Shown piece by piece: positions 25,329-34,396 of a stretch of DNA of 64,000 nucleotides. The DNA lies in contig JACKNG010000002.1 of NCBI GenBank assembly GCA_024235015.1, positions 62,001 through 126,000 of the forward strand. The letters are read 5' to 3'. The translations under genes were made by a program, and so were the position numbers. The stretch is from Gammaproteobacteria bacterium. Its GTDB lineage: Bacteria; Pseudomonadota; Gammaproteobacteria; Ga0077536. The stretch's first letter is position 1, and each line of letters begins with the position of its first letter. Under the pieces are notes generated by a model that was given only the letters and a program-made list of their open reading frames with translations, did not search any database and was not told the DNA's origin.

Positions 25329-26515
25329 TCGAACAACAACATGAACTCGTCGTAGAGACGCGAGAACAGCGAACCCTCGTCGACCGCGTCGAGTGCCTGC
25401 AACGGCACCTCCTCGATCGTCTTGTCGTCGAGGGTGAGGACGATGGCGCCGACCGGCTGGCCCTGCGCCAGCGGCGCCTTGAGCGGTTCGTCGATGCGCG
25501 CCGTGGCCTTCATGTCCTCGTAGCGACCGCGCGGCACGACCAGGTTGACCGCGCGTAGCACGCCCGCGCGGACGTTCTCACTGGCACCGCCCCACACCCG
25601 CGGCTGGGTCACCACGGCGCCCGCCGGGTAGAGTTCGCGGGTTTCGTAGAAGCGGTAACCGTAATTGATCAGGGCCTGGCTGGCCTCGGTCCGGGCGGTG
25701 TCCGAGTCCGTGCCCATGACCGCGGCAATCAAGCGCATGCCGTCACGCTGCGCCGATGACAGCAGGCAGTAGCCGGCGCTCGAGGTGTGCCCGGTCTTGA
25801 TGCCGTCGACGCTGGGGTCTCGGTACAGCAGCCGATTGCGATTGGGTTGGTGGATCTCGTTGTAAGTGAACTCCTTGTGCGAGAACCGCTGGTAGAGTTC
25901 GGGGAAGTCACGCACCAGGGCCCGTGCCAGCAGGGTGAGATCGTAAGCCGTGGTGTAGGTTCCGGGATCGGGCAGGCCGGTGGCGTTGGCGAAGCTGGAG
26001 TCCTTCATGCCCAGCTTGCGCGCCTGTTCGTTCATCTGGGAGGCGAAGATTTCCTCGGTTCCCGCGACGTGCTCGGCAAGCGCCACGCTGGCGTCGTTAC
26101 CCGACTGCACGATGATGCCGTCGAGAAGCTGGTCGACGGTCACGCGCGTACCGACCTCGATGAACATGCGCGAGCCTTCCATCTTCCAGGCCTTCTCGCT
26201 GACGACGACTTCGTCGTCGAGCGATATCAGGCCCGAGGCCAGTGCCTGGCCGGCGACGTAGACCGTCATGACCTTGGTGATACTGGCCGGCTCCACCCGC
26301 TCGTGCGCGTTGTTCTCGGCCAACACCTTGCCGGTGAGCTGATCGACCAGCGCATAAGAGCGCGCATTGATGTTGGGCGACGGTATGGGCATGGCCTGCG
26401 CCAGGGTCACAACGGGCAGGCACAGCGCGACACAGGCCAGCAGTACGGCGCCGGCGATGGCCTGGGTTCGCGCAGGTACGACGCCGGTGCGGGCGCTAAT
26501 CGGGATGAAACTCAC
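25325..26515 (-). CDS. dacA: Serine-type D-Ala-D-Ala carboxypeptidase (PBP5/6 class)
   Basis: Periplasmic low-molecular-weight penicillin-binding protein that removes the terminal D-Ala of peptidoglycan pentapeptides. It has 396 residues. A hydrophobic signal segment spans about residues 18-40. Active-site motifs are SITK (Ser78-Lys81), SGN (138-140) and KTGHTSSAG (about 240). The beta-rich C-terminal domain ends in an amphipathic SLFSRLYDEFMLLFE, the membrane anchor typical of DacA. It lies 22 bases after rlpA in the wall operon. Confidence 0.96.
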   Translation of the reverse strand: MSFIPISARTGVVPARTQAIAGAVLLACVALCLPVVTLAQAMPIPSPNINARSYALVDQLTGKVLAENNAHERVEPASITKVMTVYVAGQALASGLISLDDEVVVSEKAWKMEGSRMFIEVGTRVTVDQLLDGIIVQSGNDASVALAEHVAGTEEIFASQMNEQARKLGMKDSSFANATGLPDPGTYTTAYDLTLLARALVRDFPELYQRFSHKEFTYNEIHQPNRNRLLYRDPSVDGIKTGHTSSAGYCLLSSAQRDGMRLIAAVMGTDSDTARTEASQALINYGYRFYETRELYPAGAVVTQPRVWGGASENVRAGVLRAVNLVVPRGRYEDMKATARIDEPLKAPLAQGQPVGAIVLTLDDKTIEEVPLQALDAVDEGSLFSRLYDEFMLLFE

Positions 26516-26537
26516 TGGCTGCGGCTCTCCTCGAAAA

Positions 26538-27296
26538 TCAGTTGACGATGAAATGGTGGTCGACGATGCCCAGTTCTTCCAGGCCCGCTACGGCGGCGTC
26601 GGCATCTTCGACGCTGGCCACGGGCCCTACCTGAACGCGGTAGAGGATCTGTCCGCGACTGGTGATCTCACGGATCTGCACCGGCGCCGGCACCACCGGC
26701 CGGATGCTGCGCACCAGCTTCTCGGCATTGCTGCGCTGCTGGAACGCGCCGACCTGGATGAAGATACCGGCGACCGGCGCCGACTCCGTTTCGACGGGCG
26801 CCGGCGCCGGCGGTTCCGCGGCGGCGGGATGCTCGGGGTCGATGGCGCGTACCTCGACGAACGCGGTGCCGGCCTCGGCGATACCGAGCTTGAGCGCCGC
26901 GGCATAGGACAGGTCGATGATGCGGTTGCCGTGAAACGGGCCGCGGTCGTTGACGCGCAGGACCGCACGCCGGCCGTTGGCGAGGTTCCTGACCTCGACA
27001 TAGGTCGGCAAAGGCAATTGCTTGTGGGCCGCGGTCATCTTGTACATGTCGTAGATTTCGCCGCTCGAAGTCTTGCGGCCGTGAAACTTCTTCCCATACC
27101 AGGACGCGATGCCCTGTTCGACGAAACCGCGCGAGCTCTTGAGGGTGTAATAGCGCTTGCCGAAGACGACGTAGGATTCGGGGTTGCCGTACTTGCTCGG
27201 CGGCTCGGCACGCGGTACTGGTTCGCCCGCCGGAACCCGTGGCGGCGGACCGCCGCGCTCGATCGTCACGCTGCCACAGGCGGCGATCAGCAGCAT
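26538..27296 (-). CDS. rlpA: Septal-ring lytic transglycosylase-type lipoprotein RlpA
   Basis: Outer-membrane lipoprotein with a double-psi beta-barrel (GIASWYGKKFHG, RVNDRGPF, IDLSYAAA) and a C-terminal SPOR domain (IFIQVGAFQQRSNAEKLV) that binds denuded septal glycan. The lipobox is LIAAC. From the ATG at 27296 only six residues would precede the lipid cysteine. An in-frame CTG at 27323 would give a plausible 15-residue lipoprotein signal (MGRILAGFAMLLIAA then Cys), so the true start is probably upstream. 252 residues from the ATG. It lies between mltB and dacA. Confidence 0.93.
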   Translation of the reverse strand: MLLIAACGSVTIERGGPPPRVPAGEPVPRAEPPSKYGNPESYVVFGKRYYTLKSSRGFVEQGIASWYGKKFHGRKTSSGEIYDMYKMTAAHKQLPLPTYVEVRNLANGRRAVLRVNDRGPFHGNRIIDLSYAAALKLGIAEAGTAFVEVRAIDPEHPAAAEPPAPAPVETESAPVAGIFIQVGAFQQRSNAEKLVRSIRPVVPAPVQIREITSRGQILYRVQVGPVASVEDADAAVAGLEELGIVDHHFIVN

Positions 27297-27357
27297 CGCG
27301 AAGCCGGCCAGGATTCGGCCCAGGCGTGCCGCGACCGCGCGACCGCGGCGCCGCGCA

Positions 27358-28359
27358 TCACTCCGCGCCCGTGTACCGATCGCGAATCGCCTCCGCGAGC
27401 TGGGCCACGGCCATGGCGTACTTCAGGCGTGGGTTGTAGCGGCTTATCACGTAGAAGTTGTCAAAACCGAGCCAGTATTCCTCGCCGTCCCGCGCTTCGA
27501 GCCCGTACAGCGCCGCCGCGGCATCGGCCGCCAGGTGCAATTCGCGCTGCGGCACCACGCCGGCGGCGACGAGTTCGCCCAGGGTGTATTCGGGCTTGAG
27601 CGCATCCTGCACGTAGCTCGCCGCGACCGCGGCATCGACCCGCGCCGGTGACATCACCGGCTTGCCGCGCGCCCAGCCATGGTGGGCGAGGTAGTTGGCA
27701 ATGCTGCCGATGGCATCGTCGGCGTCATCCCAGATGTTGCGCTGCCCGTCGGCGTCGAAATCGACCGCGAGCTTTCGGTAGTTCTCCGGCATGAACTGGG
27801 GCATGCCCATGGCGCCGGCATAGGAGCCCTTGTAGGCATAGGGATCGCCGCCTTCTTCGCGCGCGAAGAGCAGGAAATGCTCGAGCTGTGCGCGGAAGAA
27901 TCGCTGCCGTGCCTCGTTGCCCCCCGGGTAGTGAAAGGACAGGGTGTACAGCGCGTCGATGACGCGATAGTTGCCGATGATACGGCCGTAGGACGTCTCG
28001 ACACCGATGATGGCAACGATCACCTCCGGCGCGACGCCGTACTCCGCAGCCGCGCGCTGCAGGGCATTGGCATGCGTACGCCAGAAGGCGGCGCCGCCGG
28101 CGATGCGTTGATCGGAGATGAACAGCGCGCGGTATTCCCACCACGGTTTGACCTTCTCGGCCGGGCGGGACATCAGTTCGATGATGCGGTCGGAGCGTTG
28201 TACGCCCGCGAACAACCGCTCGAGTTCGCCGGCGTCGAAGCCGTAGTCCGCGTGCATGTGGTCGATGAAGCCGCCCAGCCCGTCCGGCGCGGCCGCGCGC
28301 GCGCGTGTCGCCGGCGCCAGCAGCGATACCGTCAGCAGGAGACCCAGGAGGATGCGCAT
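27358..28359 (-). CDS. mltB: Membrane-bound lytic murein transglycosylase B
   Basis: Cleaves glycan strands to leave 1,6-anhydro-muramic acid ends. It has 333 residues from the ATG at 28359. The signal is MRILLGLLLTVSLLAPATRARA, with no lipobox cysteine, so this copy is likely soluble and periplasmic. The catalytic glutamate is in IIGVETSYGRIIGNY, and MGMPQFMPENYRKLAVD and NYLAHHGWARG are family motifs. A GTG/ATG further upstream would overlap rodA and add a polar stretch before the signal, so the later start is preferred. Confidence 0.94.
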   Translation of the reverse strand: MRILLGLLLTVSLLAPATRARAAAPDGLGGFIDHMHADYGFDAGELERLFAGVQRSDRIIELMSRPAEKVKPWWEYRALFISDQRIAGGAAFWRTHANALQRAAAEYGVAPEVIVAIIGVETSYGRIIGNYRVIDALYTLSFHYPGGNEARQRFFRAQLEHFLLFAREEGGDPYAYKGSYAGAMGMPQFMPENYRKLAVDFDADGQRNIWDDADDAIGSIANYLAHHGWARGKPVMSPARVDAAVAASYVQDALKPEYTLGELVAAGVVPQRELHLAADAAAALYGLEARDGEEYWLGFDNFYVISRYNPRLKYAMAVAQLAEAIRDRYTGAE

Positions 28360-28387
28360 TACGCCAGGTGGATCGGAGCGGTGGGAA

Positions 28388-29482
28388 TCAGGTTTCCGCA
28401 ATGAACTTGCGGTGGGTTTGCACGGACATGAGGATACCGAAACCGGCCAGGATAGTCACCAGCGAAGTCCCGCCGTAGCTGACCATCGGCAACGGCACCC
28501 CGACCACCGGCAGCTGCCCGGTGACCATGCCCATGTTGACGAAGAGGTATATGAACAGGGTGAGCACGAGGCTGGCGGCGATGAGGCGACCGAACATCTC
28601 CTGGGCGTCGAGTGCGATCTGGATCCCGCGCACGATGATCATGGCGTACGCGATCAGCATCACCGCCACGCCGATGAGCCCGAACTCCTCGCAATAGACC
28701 GCGAAGATGAAGTCGGTCGCCCGCTCCGGCAGGAATTCGAGGTGGGACTGCGTACCGTTGAGCCAGCCCTTGCCGTAGACGCCGCCGGAACCGACCGCGA
28801 TGGTCGACTGGATGATGTGGTACCCGGCTCCGAGGGGGTCCTGGCCGGGGTCGAACAGGGTCAGGACGCGGCGCCGCTGGTAGTCGTGCATGGAGAACCA
28901 GGCCAGGGGCGCGGCGGCCAGCGCCAGGATCGTGCTGTTGCGGATGAAGCGCCAGCTGATGCCGGCGAAGAACAGCACGAACAGGCCGGAGGTTGCGACC
29001 AGGATGGCGGTGCCGAGGTCGGGCTGCTCGATGATCATCGCGGCCGGCAACAGCGCCAGCACGAGCGCGATCACGAGCGTCCGCAGCGACGGCGGCAGGA
29101 CCTTGTCGGCGAGGAAGCCGGCAACCGTGAGCGGCACCGCCAGCTTCATCAACTCGGAAGGTTGGAAACGCAGCACGCCGAAATCGAGCCAGCGCTGCGC
29201 GCCGCGCCCGATGCCGACGATCAACACCAGTCCCAACAGCACCAGCCCAACCACGTAGAGCGCCGGCGCCCAGCGCGCCAGGCGACGTGGCGGGACCTGG
29301 GCCACGGCGATCATGACCGTGAAACCGATGAGGATACGCGCGACCTGCTTCAGGACGACGTCGAGCGACTGGTCGGAGGCGCTGTAGAGCACTACCAGGC
29401 CCAATGCGCACATGACGACAACGCCGCCGAACAGGGGCAGGTCGATGTGGAAGCGGAACAGGATGTTGCTGGTTCTATCCAT
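28388..29482 (-). CDS. rodA: Rod-shape SEDS peptidoglycan polymerase RodA
   Basis: Polytopic glycosyltransferase that polymerises lipid II during side-wall growth together with PBP2. It has 364 residues from MDRTSNILFRFH. It shows the SEDS signatures FQPSELMKLAVPL, LEFLPERATDFIFAV and VSYGGTSLV. About ten membrane helices are expected. The ATG at 29482 overlaps the end of mrdA by eight bases, so the pair is coupled. An upstream in-frame extension antisense-like in composition was not used. Confidence 0.96.
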   Translation of the reverse strand: MDRTSNILFRFHIDLPLFGGVVVMCALGLVVLYSASDQSLDVVLKQVARILIGFTVMIAVAQVPPRRLARWAPALYVVGLVLLGLVLIVGIGRGAQRWLDFGVLRFQPSELMKLAVPLTVAGFLADKVLPPSLRTLVIALVLALLPAAMIIEQPDLGTAILVATSGLFVLFFAGISWRFIRNSTILALAAAPLAWFSMHDYQRRRVLTLFDPGQDPLGAGYHIIQSTIAVGSGGVYGKGWLNGTQSHLEFLPERATDFIFAVYCEEFGLIGVAVMLIAYAMIIVRGIQIALDAQEMFGRLIAASLVLTLFIYLFVNMGMVTGQLPVVGVPLPMVSYGGTSLVTILAGFGILMSVQTHRKFIAET

Positions 29483-31349
29483 CGGAGCCGGACTGGGGTA
29501 CGGGCAGATCGCGGAAATAGCTGTCGATGAGGGTGCGCGCGATGGGCGCCGCGGTGCGGCTGCCACCGCCGCCGTTCTCGACGATCACCGCGATTGCGAT
29601 CTGAGGTTGGTCGACCGGGGCAAAAGCGATGAACAGCGCGTGGTCCTGGAGGTGCTCGGGGACCTCCTGGTCCTTGGCGTCGACGCCCTGGGCGATGCCG
29701 AACACCTGGGCGGTGCCGGTCTTGCCGGCGAAGCGCACCTTCGCGCCGGCCCCGCTGCGCCGCGCGGTGCCGGTCGGGCCGTTCACCACCTCGTCCATGC
29801 CCTCGATGGCGGCATCCCAGTAGTGCGGGTCGGCCAGACTCACGCCGGGTCGACGGTAGATCTCCGGTGAGACCGGTTCCGTCGCCTCGGCGCCGCCTTC
29901 GAACTGGTCGAGGAAATGCGGGATGAGAGCTTCGCCGCGGTTGGCGATGACCGACGTCGCGTAGGCCAGTTGCAGTGGCGTGGTGAGCATGAAGCCCTGG
30001 CCGATGCCGGCAATCAGGGTCTCGCCCGGGTACCACGGCAGCTTGCGCACGCGGCGCTTCCACGCCGGCGACGGTACCAGGCCGGCGGCTTCGCCCGGGA
30101 TGTCGACCCCCGTGATCTCGCCCAGGCCGAAACGCACCAGCATGTCGTGCAGGCGGCGGATGCCCAGGTCGCGTGCCAGGTCGTAATAGTAGACGTCGCA
30201 GGAATGGGCGATGGATAACTTCAGGTTGACGTTTCCGTGGCCACCCTTGAGCCAGTCGCGGTACCGGTGGGAATCGCCCGGCAGCGAGTACCAACCCGGA
30301 CACCAGGTCGTGCGCTCGGGGGTGCGCACGCCGTATTGCAGCCCGGCCAGGGCGACGAGCGGCTTGATCGTCGAGCCCGGCGGGTATTGCCCCTGCAGGG
30401 CACGATTGAACAGCGGACGATCGCTCGAGGTGCTCCAGGCCCGGTAGCGGGCGCGGCTGACCCCGTTGACGAAGGCATTGGGGTCGAATGCCGGGTTGCT
30501 GACGAACACGAGGATGCCACCGGTCGCGGCGTCGAGCATGACGATGGCGCCCTTGCGGCCATCGAGTGCCGCGATGGCCTCGGCCTGCAGGCGCGCATCG
30601 ACGGTGAGATAGAGATCGACACCCGGTACCGGCGGGGTGCGCTCGACCACGCGCAGGATGCGGCCCTGTGCGTTGACCTCGACGCGCTGATAGCCGACCT
30701 GGCCATGCAGCAGGTCTTCGCGCGCCTTCTCCACGCCGATCTTGCCGATGTGGGTCGTGGCACTGTAATTCGACTGGTCGATGGTCTTGAGATCGGTTTC
30801 GCTGATGCGGCCGACGTAGCCGACGACGTGCGCCATGCTCTCGCCGAGCGGGTAGTGCCGCGACAGTCCGGCCTCGATGTTGAAACCGGGAAAGCGATAG
30901 CGGTTGACCGAGAACACCGCCACGTCCTCGGGGGAGAGGTCGGTCTTGAGGGTGAGGTTCTCGAAGCGGCGGGTGATGCGCAGCTGGCGCATGAACTGCT
31001 CGATTTCCTCATCGGAGATGTCGAGCAGGGTGCGCAGTTCGGCCACGGCCGCGGCGACGTCGCCGGCATTCTCCGGCACCACCGTCAGCGAGAAGGACGG
31101 CCGGTTCTCCGCCAGCACCACGCCGTCGCGGCTGTAGATCAGCCCGCGCGGCGGCGGCAGCGGGACGATCTTGAGGCGATTCTCGTGCGACAGCGTGGTG
31201 AAGTGATCGTGGTTGATCATCTGCAACCAGACCAGGCGCGCCAGGATCACGCCGGTCAACAGCACCATGGCTACGCAGGCGACGACGATGCGCTGCTGGA
31301 ACAAGCGCCGCTCGCGGTCGACGTTCTTGAGCGTAGGCAGCGATCTCAT
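29475..31349 (-). CDS. mrdA: Peptidoglycan transpeptidase PBP2
   Basis: Class B penicillin-binding protein of the elongasome. It has 624 residues with one N-terminal membrane helix (about 22-44), a pedestal domain and a transpeptidase domain. Active-site motifs are STIK in PPGSTIKP (about 325), SCD in AHSCDVYYYDLA as the SxN-position motif typical of PBP2, and KTGTAQ near residue 535. It lies 69 bases after mreD and overlaps rodA. Confidence 0.97.
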   Translation of the reverse strand: MRSLPTLKNVDRERRLFQQRIVVACVAMVLLTGVILARLVWLQMINHDHFTTLSHENRLKIVPLPPPRGLIYSRDGVVLAENRPSFSLTVVPENAGDVAAAVAELRTLLDISDEEIEQFMRQLRITRRFENLTLKTDLSPEDVAVFSVNRYRFPGFNIEAGLSRHYPLGESMAHVVGYVGRISETDLKTIDQSNYSATTHIGKIGVEKAREDLLHGQVGYQRVEVNAQGRILRVVERTPPVPGVDLYLTVDARLQAEAIAALDGRKGAIVMLDAATGGILVFVSNPAFDPNAFVNGVSRARYRAWSTSSDRPLFNRALQGQYPPGSTIKPLVALAGLQYGVRTPERTTWCPGWYSLPGDSHRYRDWLKGGHGNVNLKLSIAHSCDVYYYDLARDLGIRRLHDMLVRFGLGEITGVDIPGEAAGLVPSPAWKRRVRKLPWYPGETLIAGIGQGFMLTTPLQLAYATSVIANRGEALIPHFLDQFEGGAEATEPVSPEIYRRPGVSLADPHYWDAAIEGMDEVVNGPTGTARRSGAGAKVRFAGKTGTAQVFGIAQGVDAKDQEVPEHLQDHALFIAFAPVDQPQIAIAVIVENGGGGSRTAAPIARTLIDSYFRDLPVPQSGSDG

Positions 31350-31418
31350 GGCGTCCCCTGCGGCGCCCGGCCCGGACCGCGGCGTCTCGCTTGGCGCGGG
31401 GCGCGGCCGCGCCCCGCT

Positions 31419-31901
31419 TCAGGCGACACGCGCCCGCCGCCTGACGTCACGCAGAATGATGTAGATCCAAGGCCACAGAACGGCCGTGGTCACGGCGCCG
31501 AGCAAATAGCTCGGGCCGTATTTCACCGAACCCAGCAAGTCGTAGATCCACCACATCATCAACAGGTACAGGAACACGAGAATACCGACGAACAGGGCCT
31601 GCTGGGTCAACGGGTAGACCCGCACGCGCTGGTGATAGAGCAGCGCGACGTAGGCGACGAAGGCGAGGCCGAAAGCGTGCTGGCCGAGAATCGAACCGTT
31701 CATGACGTCGAGTACGAGGCCCACGCACCACCCCGCCAGCACGCCGACGCGCTCGGGCAACGCCAGGCACCAGTACACCAGCACCATGGCGATCCAGGCC
31801 GGGCGCCAGGCCAGTGCCCAGGGCGGCATCGGCGCTGCCGCCAGCATGAAGGCAACGACGAAACTGAGCGGGATGACCCAGATGCGATTGGGCTTGTCCA
31901 C
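31419..31901 (-). CDS. mreD: Rod-shape-determining protein MreD
   Basis: Inner-membrane component of the elongasome that partners with MreC. It has 160 residues and is highly hydrophobic, with five to six predicted membrane spans. Typical features include WPAWIAMVLVYW-like text (RPAWIAMVLVYWCLALPERVG), LGQHAFGL and a basic C-terminus (LRDVRRRARVA). It starts only six bases after the mreC stop. Confidence 0.94.
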   Translation of the reverse strand: MDKPNRIWVIPLSFVVAFMLAAAPMPPWALAWRPAWIAMVLVYWCLALPERVGVLAGWCVGLVLDVMNGSILGQHAFGLAFVAYVALLYHQRVRVYPLTQQALFVGILVFLYLLMMWWIYDLLGSVKYGPSYLLGAVTTAVLWPWIYIILRDVRRRARVA

Positions 31902-31907
31902 GTCGCC

Positions 31908-32768
31908 TCAGGGCGCGACGGCGGAGAGCCGTTCGTCGTCGACGTCGGGCGGACGCGGCCCGATCATGAGTACCTCCCGCGTATGCCCGACCTTGGCGCT
32001 GGGTTCGACGACGACGGTGGCGAAGGCGTCGCCCGGCTTGATCGAGACGTCGCGTACCCGGCCCACGGGATAGCCGGCGGGAAACCTCCGGCCCAGGCCG
32101 GAGGTGACCAGCAGGTCACCGACCTTGATGTCGGAGTTGGTCGAGACGAACGAGAGCGTGAGCTCGTTGGGATTCTCGCCGCCCACAGCCAGCGCGCGCA
32201 GGCCGTTGCGATTGACCAGCACCGGCAGCGCGTGGCGCGGATCGGTGATGAGCAGGGCCGTACTCGAGAACGGGCCGACGTCCGAGATCTGGCCGATCAC
32301 GCCGTAGGCGTCGATCAGCGGCTGGCCGACGTAGGCACCCTGGTTGGTGCCCTTGTCGACGATGATCTGCCGTGCCGACGGCGTCGTTTCGATCGCCAGC
32401 ACGTCGGCGACGATGACCTGCTGGTCGAACACCACCGACGAATCGAGGAGTTCACGCAGGCGCTCGTTCTCGCGTTCGAGCGCGAGGTAACGCTGCGATT
32501 TGGAGCTCAGCAGCAGGTTCTCGCGCTGCAGACGCGCGTTCTCCTCGATCAGGTAGGTACGCGAACGCAGACTGCCAATCACCGCGGCGCCGGCCTGCAC
32601 CGGCGCGTTGACCACCGCCTGGATCGGGTAGACCACCACCGACAACGCCGCGCGAATGGCGGCAAGGTGGTCATTGGAGTGGTCGATCGAGATGCACAGG
32701 AAGGACAGGATGGCGCAGGTGACGAACCGCGCACTGGGAGACGGCGTGTTGATGAAAAGCGGTTTGAT
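31908..32768 (-). CDS. mreC: Rod-shape-determining protein MreC (probable ATC start)
   Basis: Bitopic periplasmic scaffold of the elongasome. Read from an ATC at 32768 it has 286 residues beginning IKPLFINTPSPSARFV, matching the conserved MKPxF start, followed by the single membrane anchor (VTCAILSFLCISI), a coiled coil (ENARLQRENLLLSSKSQRY) and the beta-barrel domains (GDLLVTSGLGRRFPAGYPVG). No ATG, GTG or TTG occurs in this frame between the mreB 3' end and a TTG at 32645, which would delete the anchor. GAGG lies eight bases before the ATC. The family identity is certain; the start codon is inferred. Confidence 0.9.
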   Translation of the reverse strand: MKPLFINTPSPSARFVTCAILSFLCISIDHSNDHLAAIRAALSVVVYPIQAVVNAPVQAGAAVIGSLRSRTYLIEENARLQRENLLLSSKSQRYLALERENERLRELLDSSVVFDQQVIVADVLAIETTPSARQIIVDKGTNQGAYVGQPLIDAYGVIGQISDVGPFSSTALLITDPRHALPVLVNRNGLRALAVGGENPNELTLSFVSTNSDIKVGDLLVTSGLGRRFPAGYPVGRVRDVSIKPGDAFATVVVEPSAKVGHTREVLMIGPRPPDVDDERLSAVAP

Positions 32769-32797
32769 CGCAGTCGCCTCGCTGGTTGTCGCAGGCC

Positions 32798-33844
32798 TTA
32801 CTCGAGGCCCAGGATCTCGGGTCCGTGGTCCTCGATCATCTCGAGGACACGACCGCCGCCGCGCGCCACGCAGGTCAGCGGATCCTCGGCGACGATCACC
32901 GGCAGTCCGGTCTCCTCCATGAGCAGGCGATCGAGATCCTTGAGCAGTGCGCCACCGCCGGTCATCACCATGCCACGCTCGGCGACGTCGGAACCGAGTT
33001 CCGGCGGGGTCTTCTCCAGCGCGGTCTTGACCGCCTCGACGATGCCGGCCAGGGGTTCCTGCAGCGCTTCGAGGATTTCGTTGCTGTTGAGCGTAAAGCT
33101 GCGCGGCAGGCCCTCGGCGAGGTTGCGCCCCTTGATTTCGATCTCGCGCACTTCGTTGCCGGGATAGGCGCAGCCGATTTCGTGCTTGATGCGCTCCGCC
33201 GTGGCATCCCCGATGAGGCTGCCGTAATTGCGGCGCACGTAGTTGATGATGGCGTCGTCGAAGCGGTCGCCGCCGATGCGCACCGAGTCGGAATAGACGA
33301 TGCCGTTGAGCGAGATGATCGCGACCTCGGTGGTGCCGCCGCCGATGTCGAGCACCATCGAGCCACTGGCATCACTGACCGGCATACCGGCGCCGACGGC
33401 CGCGGCCATCGGCTCTTCGATCAGGAACACCTCGCGCGCGCCGGCACCCTGCGCCGATTCCTTGATCGCGCGCCGCTCGACCTGGGTCGAGCCGCAGGGC
33501 ACACACACCAGCACGCGCGGGCTCGGCTTGAACAACTGGTTGCCGTGGACCTTGCGGATGAAGTGCTGGAGCATCTTCTCGGTGACGGTGAAGTCGGCGA
33601 TGACACCATCCTTGAGCGGTCGAATCGCCTCGATGTGGCCGGGGGTACGGCCGAGCATGCGCTTGGCCTCGGCGCCGACGGCCGCGATCGCCTTGGGGTT
33701 GTTGGAGTCGCGGCCGCGCCGGATCGCGACGACCGAGGGTTCGTTGAGCACGATGCCCTTGCCACGGACATAGATGAGCGTGTTGGCCGTGCCGAGGTCG
33801 ATCGAGAGGTCGTTGGAGAAAATCCCCCGCAGCATGCGAAGCAT
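32798..33844 (-). CDS. mreB: Rod-shape-determining actin homolog MreB
   Basis: Cytoplasmic actin-like ATPase that positions the side-wall synthesis complex. It has 348 residues. Seen: the phosphate-1 loop IDLGTANTLIY, LVCVPCGSTQVERRAI, the phosphate-2 loop VLDIGGGTTEVA, and the adenosine motif VMTGGGALLKDLD. An N-terminal amphipathic segment MLRMLRGIF suits membrane binding. It is first in the mreBCD-mrdAB-mltB-rlpA-dacA-dat run and divergent from gatC. Confidence 0.98.
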   Translation of the reverse strand: MLRMLRGIFSNDLSIDLGTANTLIYVRGKGIVLNEPSVVAIRRGRDSNNPKAIAAVGAEAKRMLGRTPGHIEAIRPLKDGVIADFTVTEKMLQHFIRKVHGNQLFKPSPRVLVCVPCGSTQVERRAIKESAQGAGAREVFLIEEPMAAAVGAGMPVSDASGSMVLDIGGGTTEVAIISLNGIVYSDSVRIGGDRFDDAIINYVRRNYGSLIGDATAERIKHEIGCAYPGNEVREIEIKGRNLAEGLPRSFTLNSNEILEALQEPLAGIVEAVKTALEKTPPELGSDVAERGMVMTGGGALLKDLDRLLMEETGLPVIVAEDPLTCVARGGGRVLEMIEDHGPEILGLE

Positions 33845-34042
33845 GAATGGTGATTCCTATAATCAAGTAGTCGCCGGCGCGCCAGGTGGCCACCGGTCGC
33901 GGGACGACGGAGAAATCGCGGGCCGAGCGGCCCCGGACTGCGGACAGCGGGAGTGTCGGTATGCGGCCGCGCGGTCCAAGACTATCCGGCGCCCCTGCGA
34001 TTCGCAGTAAAATGACGCGGCACTCTAGCAGCAAGCACGCAT

Positions 34043-34075
34043 TGTGGCAAGCAAGCCACACAAAAATTTCTTTTT
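34043..34075 (+). promoter_or_regulatory. Hairpin with A/T-rich tail in the gatC leader
   Basis: TGTGGC/GCCACA with a six-base loop (34043-34060), followed by CAAAAATTTCTTTTT. It resembles a weak terminator or attenuator 28 bases before gatC, but the T-run is not adjacent to the stem. The remaining mreB-gatC gap (33845-34102) shows no promoter I would defend. Confidence 0.3.
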
Positions 34076-34102
34076 AATCAACTAGCTATTTGAGAATCCC
34101 GC

Positions 34103-34390
34103 ATGTCGATCTCCGCCGTAGACGTGCGTGCCATCGCACGCCTCGCGCGCCTGTCCATCGCTGAATCGGATATCCCGGTCTATGCCGGGCAGCTGTCGTC
34201 GATCCTCGATTTCGTCGCCCAGATGAACGCCGTCGACACGGCCGGGGTGGAACCGCTGGCGCACCCACTCGAACTCTCCGCCCGCCTGCGGGCCGACACG
34301 GTCACCGAGACCGACCGCCGTACGGAGCTGCAGGCCGGCGCGCCGGAAACCGCCGACGGCCTCTACCTCGTGCCCCAGGTCATCGAGTAG
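34103..34390 (+). CDS. gatC: Asp/Glu-tRNA amidotransferase subunit C
   Basis: Small subunit that stabilises the GatA-GatB interface in the enzyme amidating Glu-tRNA(Gln) and/or Asp-tRNA(Asn). It has 95 residues. Family motifs: VRAIARLARLSI at the start, QLSSILDFVAQMNAVDT in the middle, and VEPLAHPLE plus the terminal LYLVPQVIE. It is first in the gatCAB operon, six bases before gatA. Confidence 0.96.
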   Translation: MSISAVDVRAIARLARLSIAESDIPVYAGQLSSILDFVAQMNAVDTAGVEPLAHPLELSARLRADTVTETDRRTELQAGAPETADGLYLVPQVIE

Positions 34391-34396
34391 CCCGCC

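Noticed and set aside
30237..33167. A 976-codon open frame antisense to mrdA-mreD-mreC
   Set aside because: It crosses three well-identified genes and has the His/Asp/Arg-rich composition of an antisense shadow.
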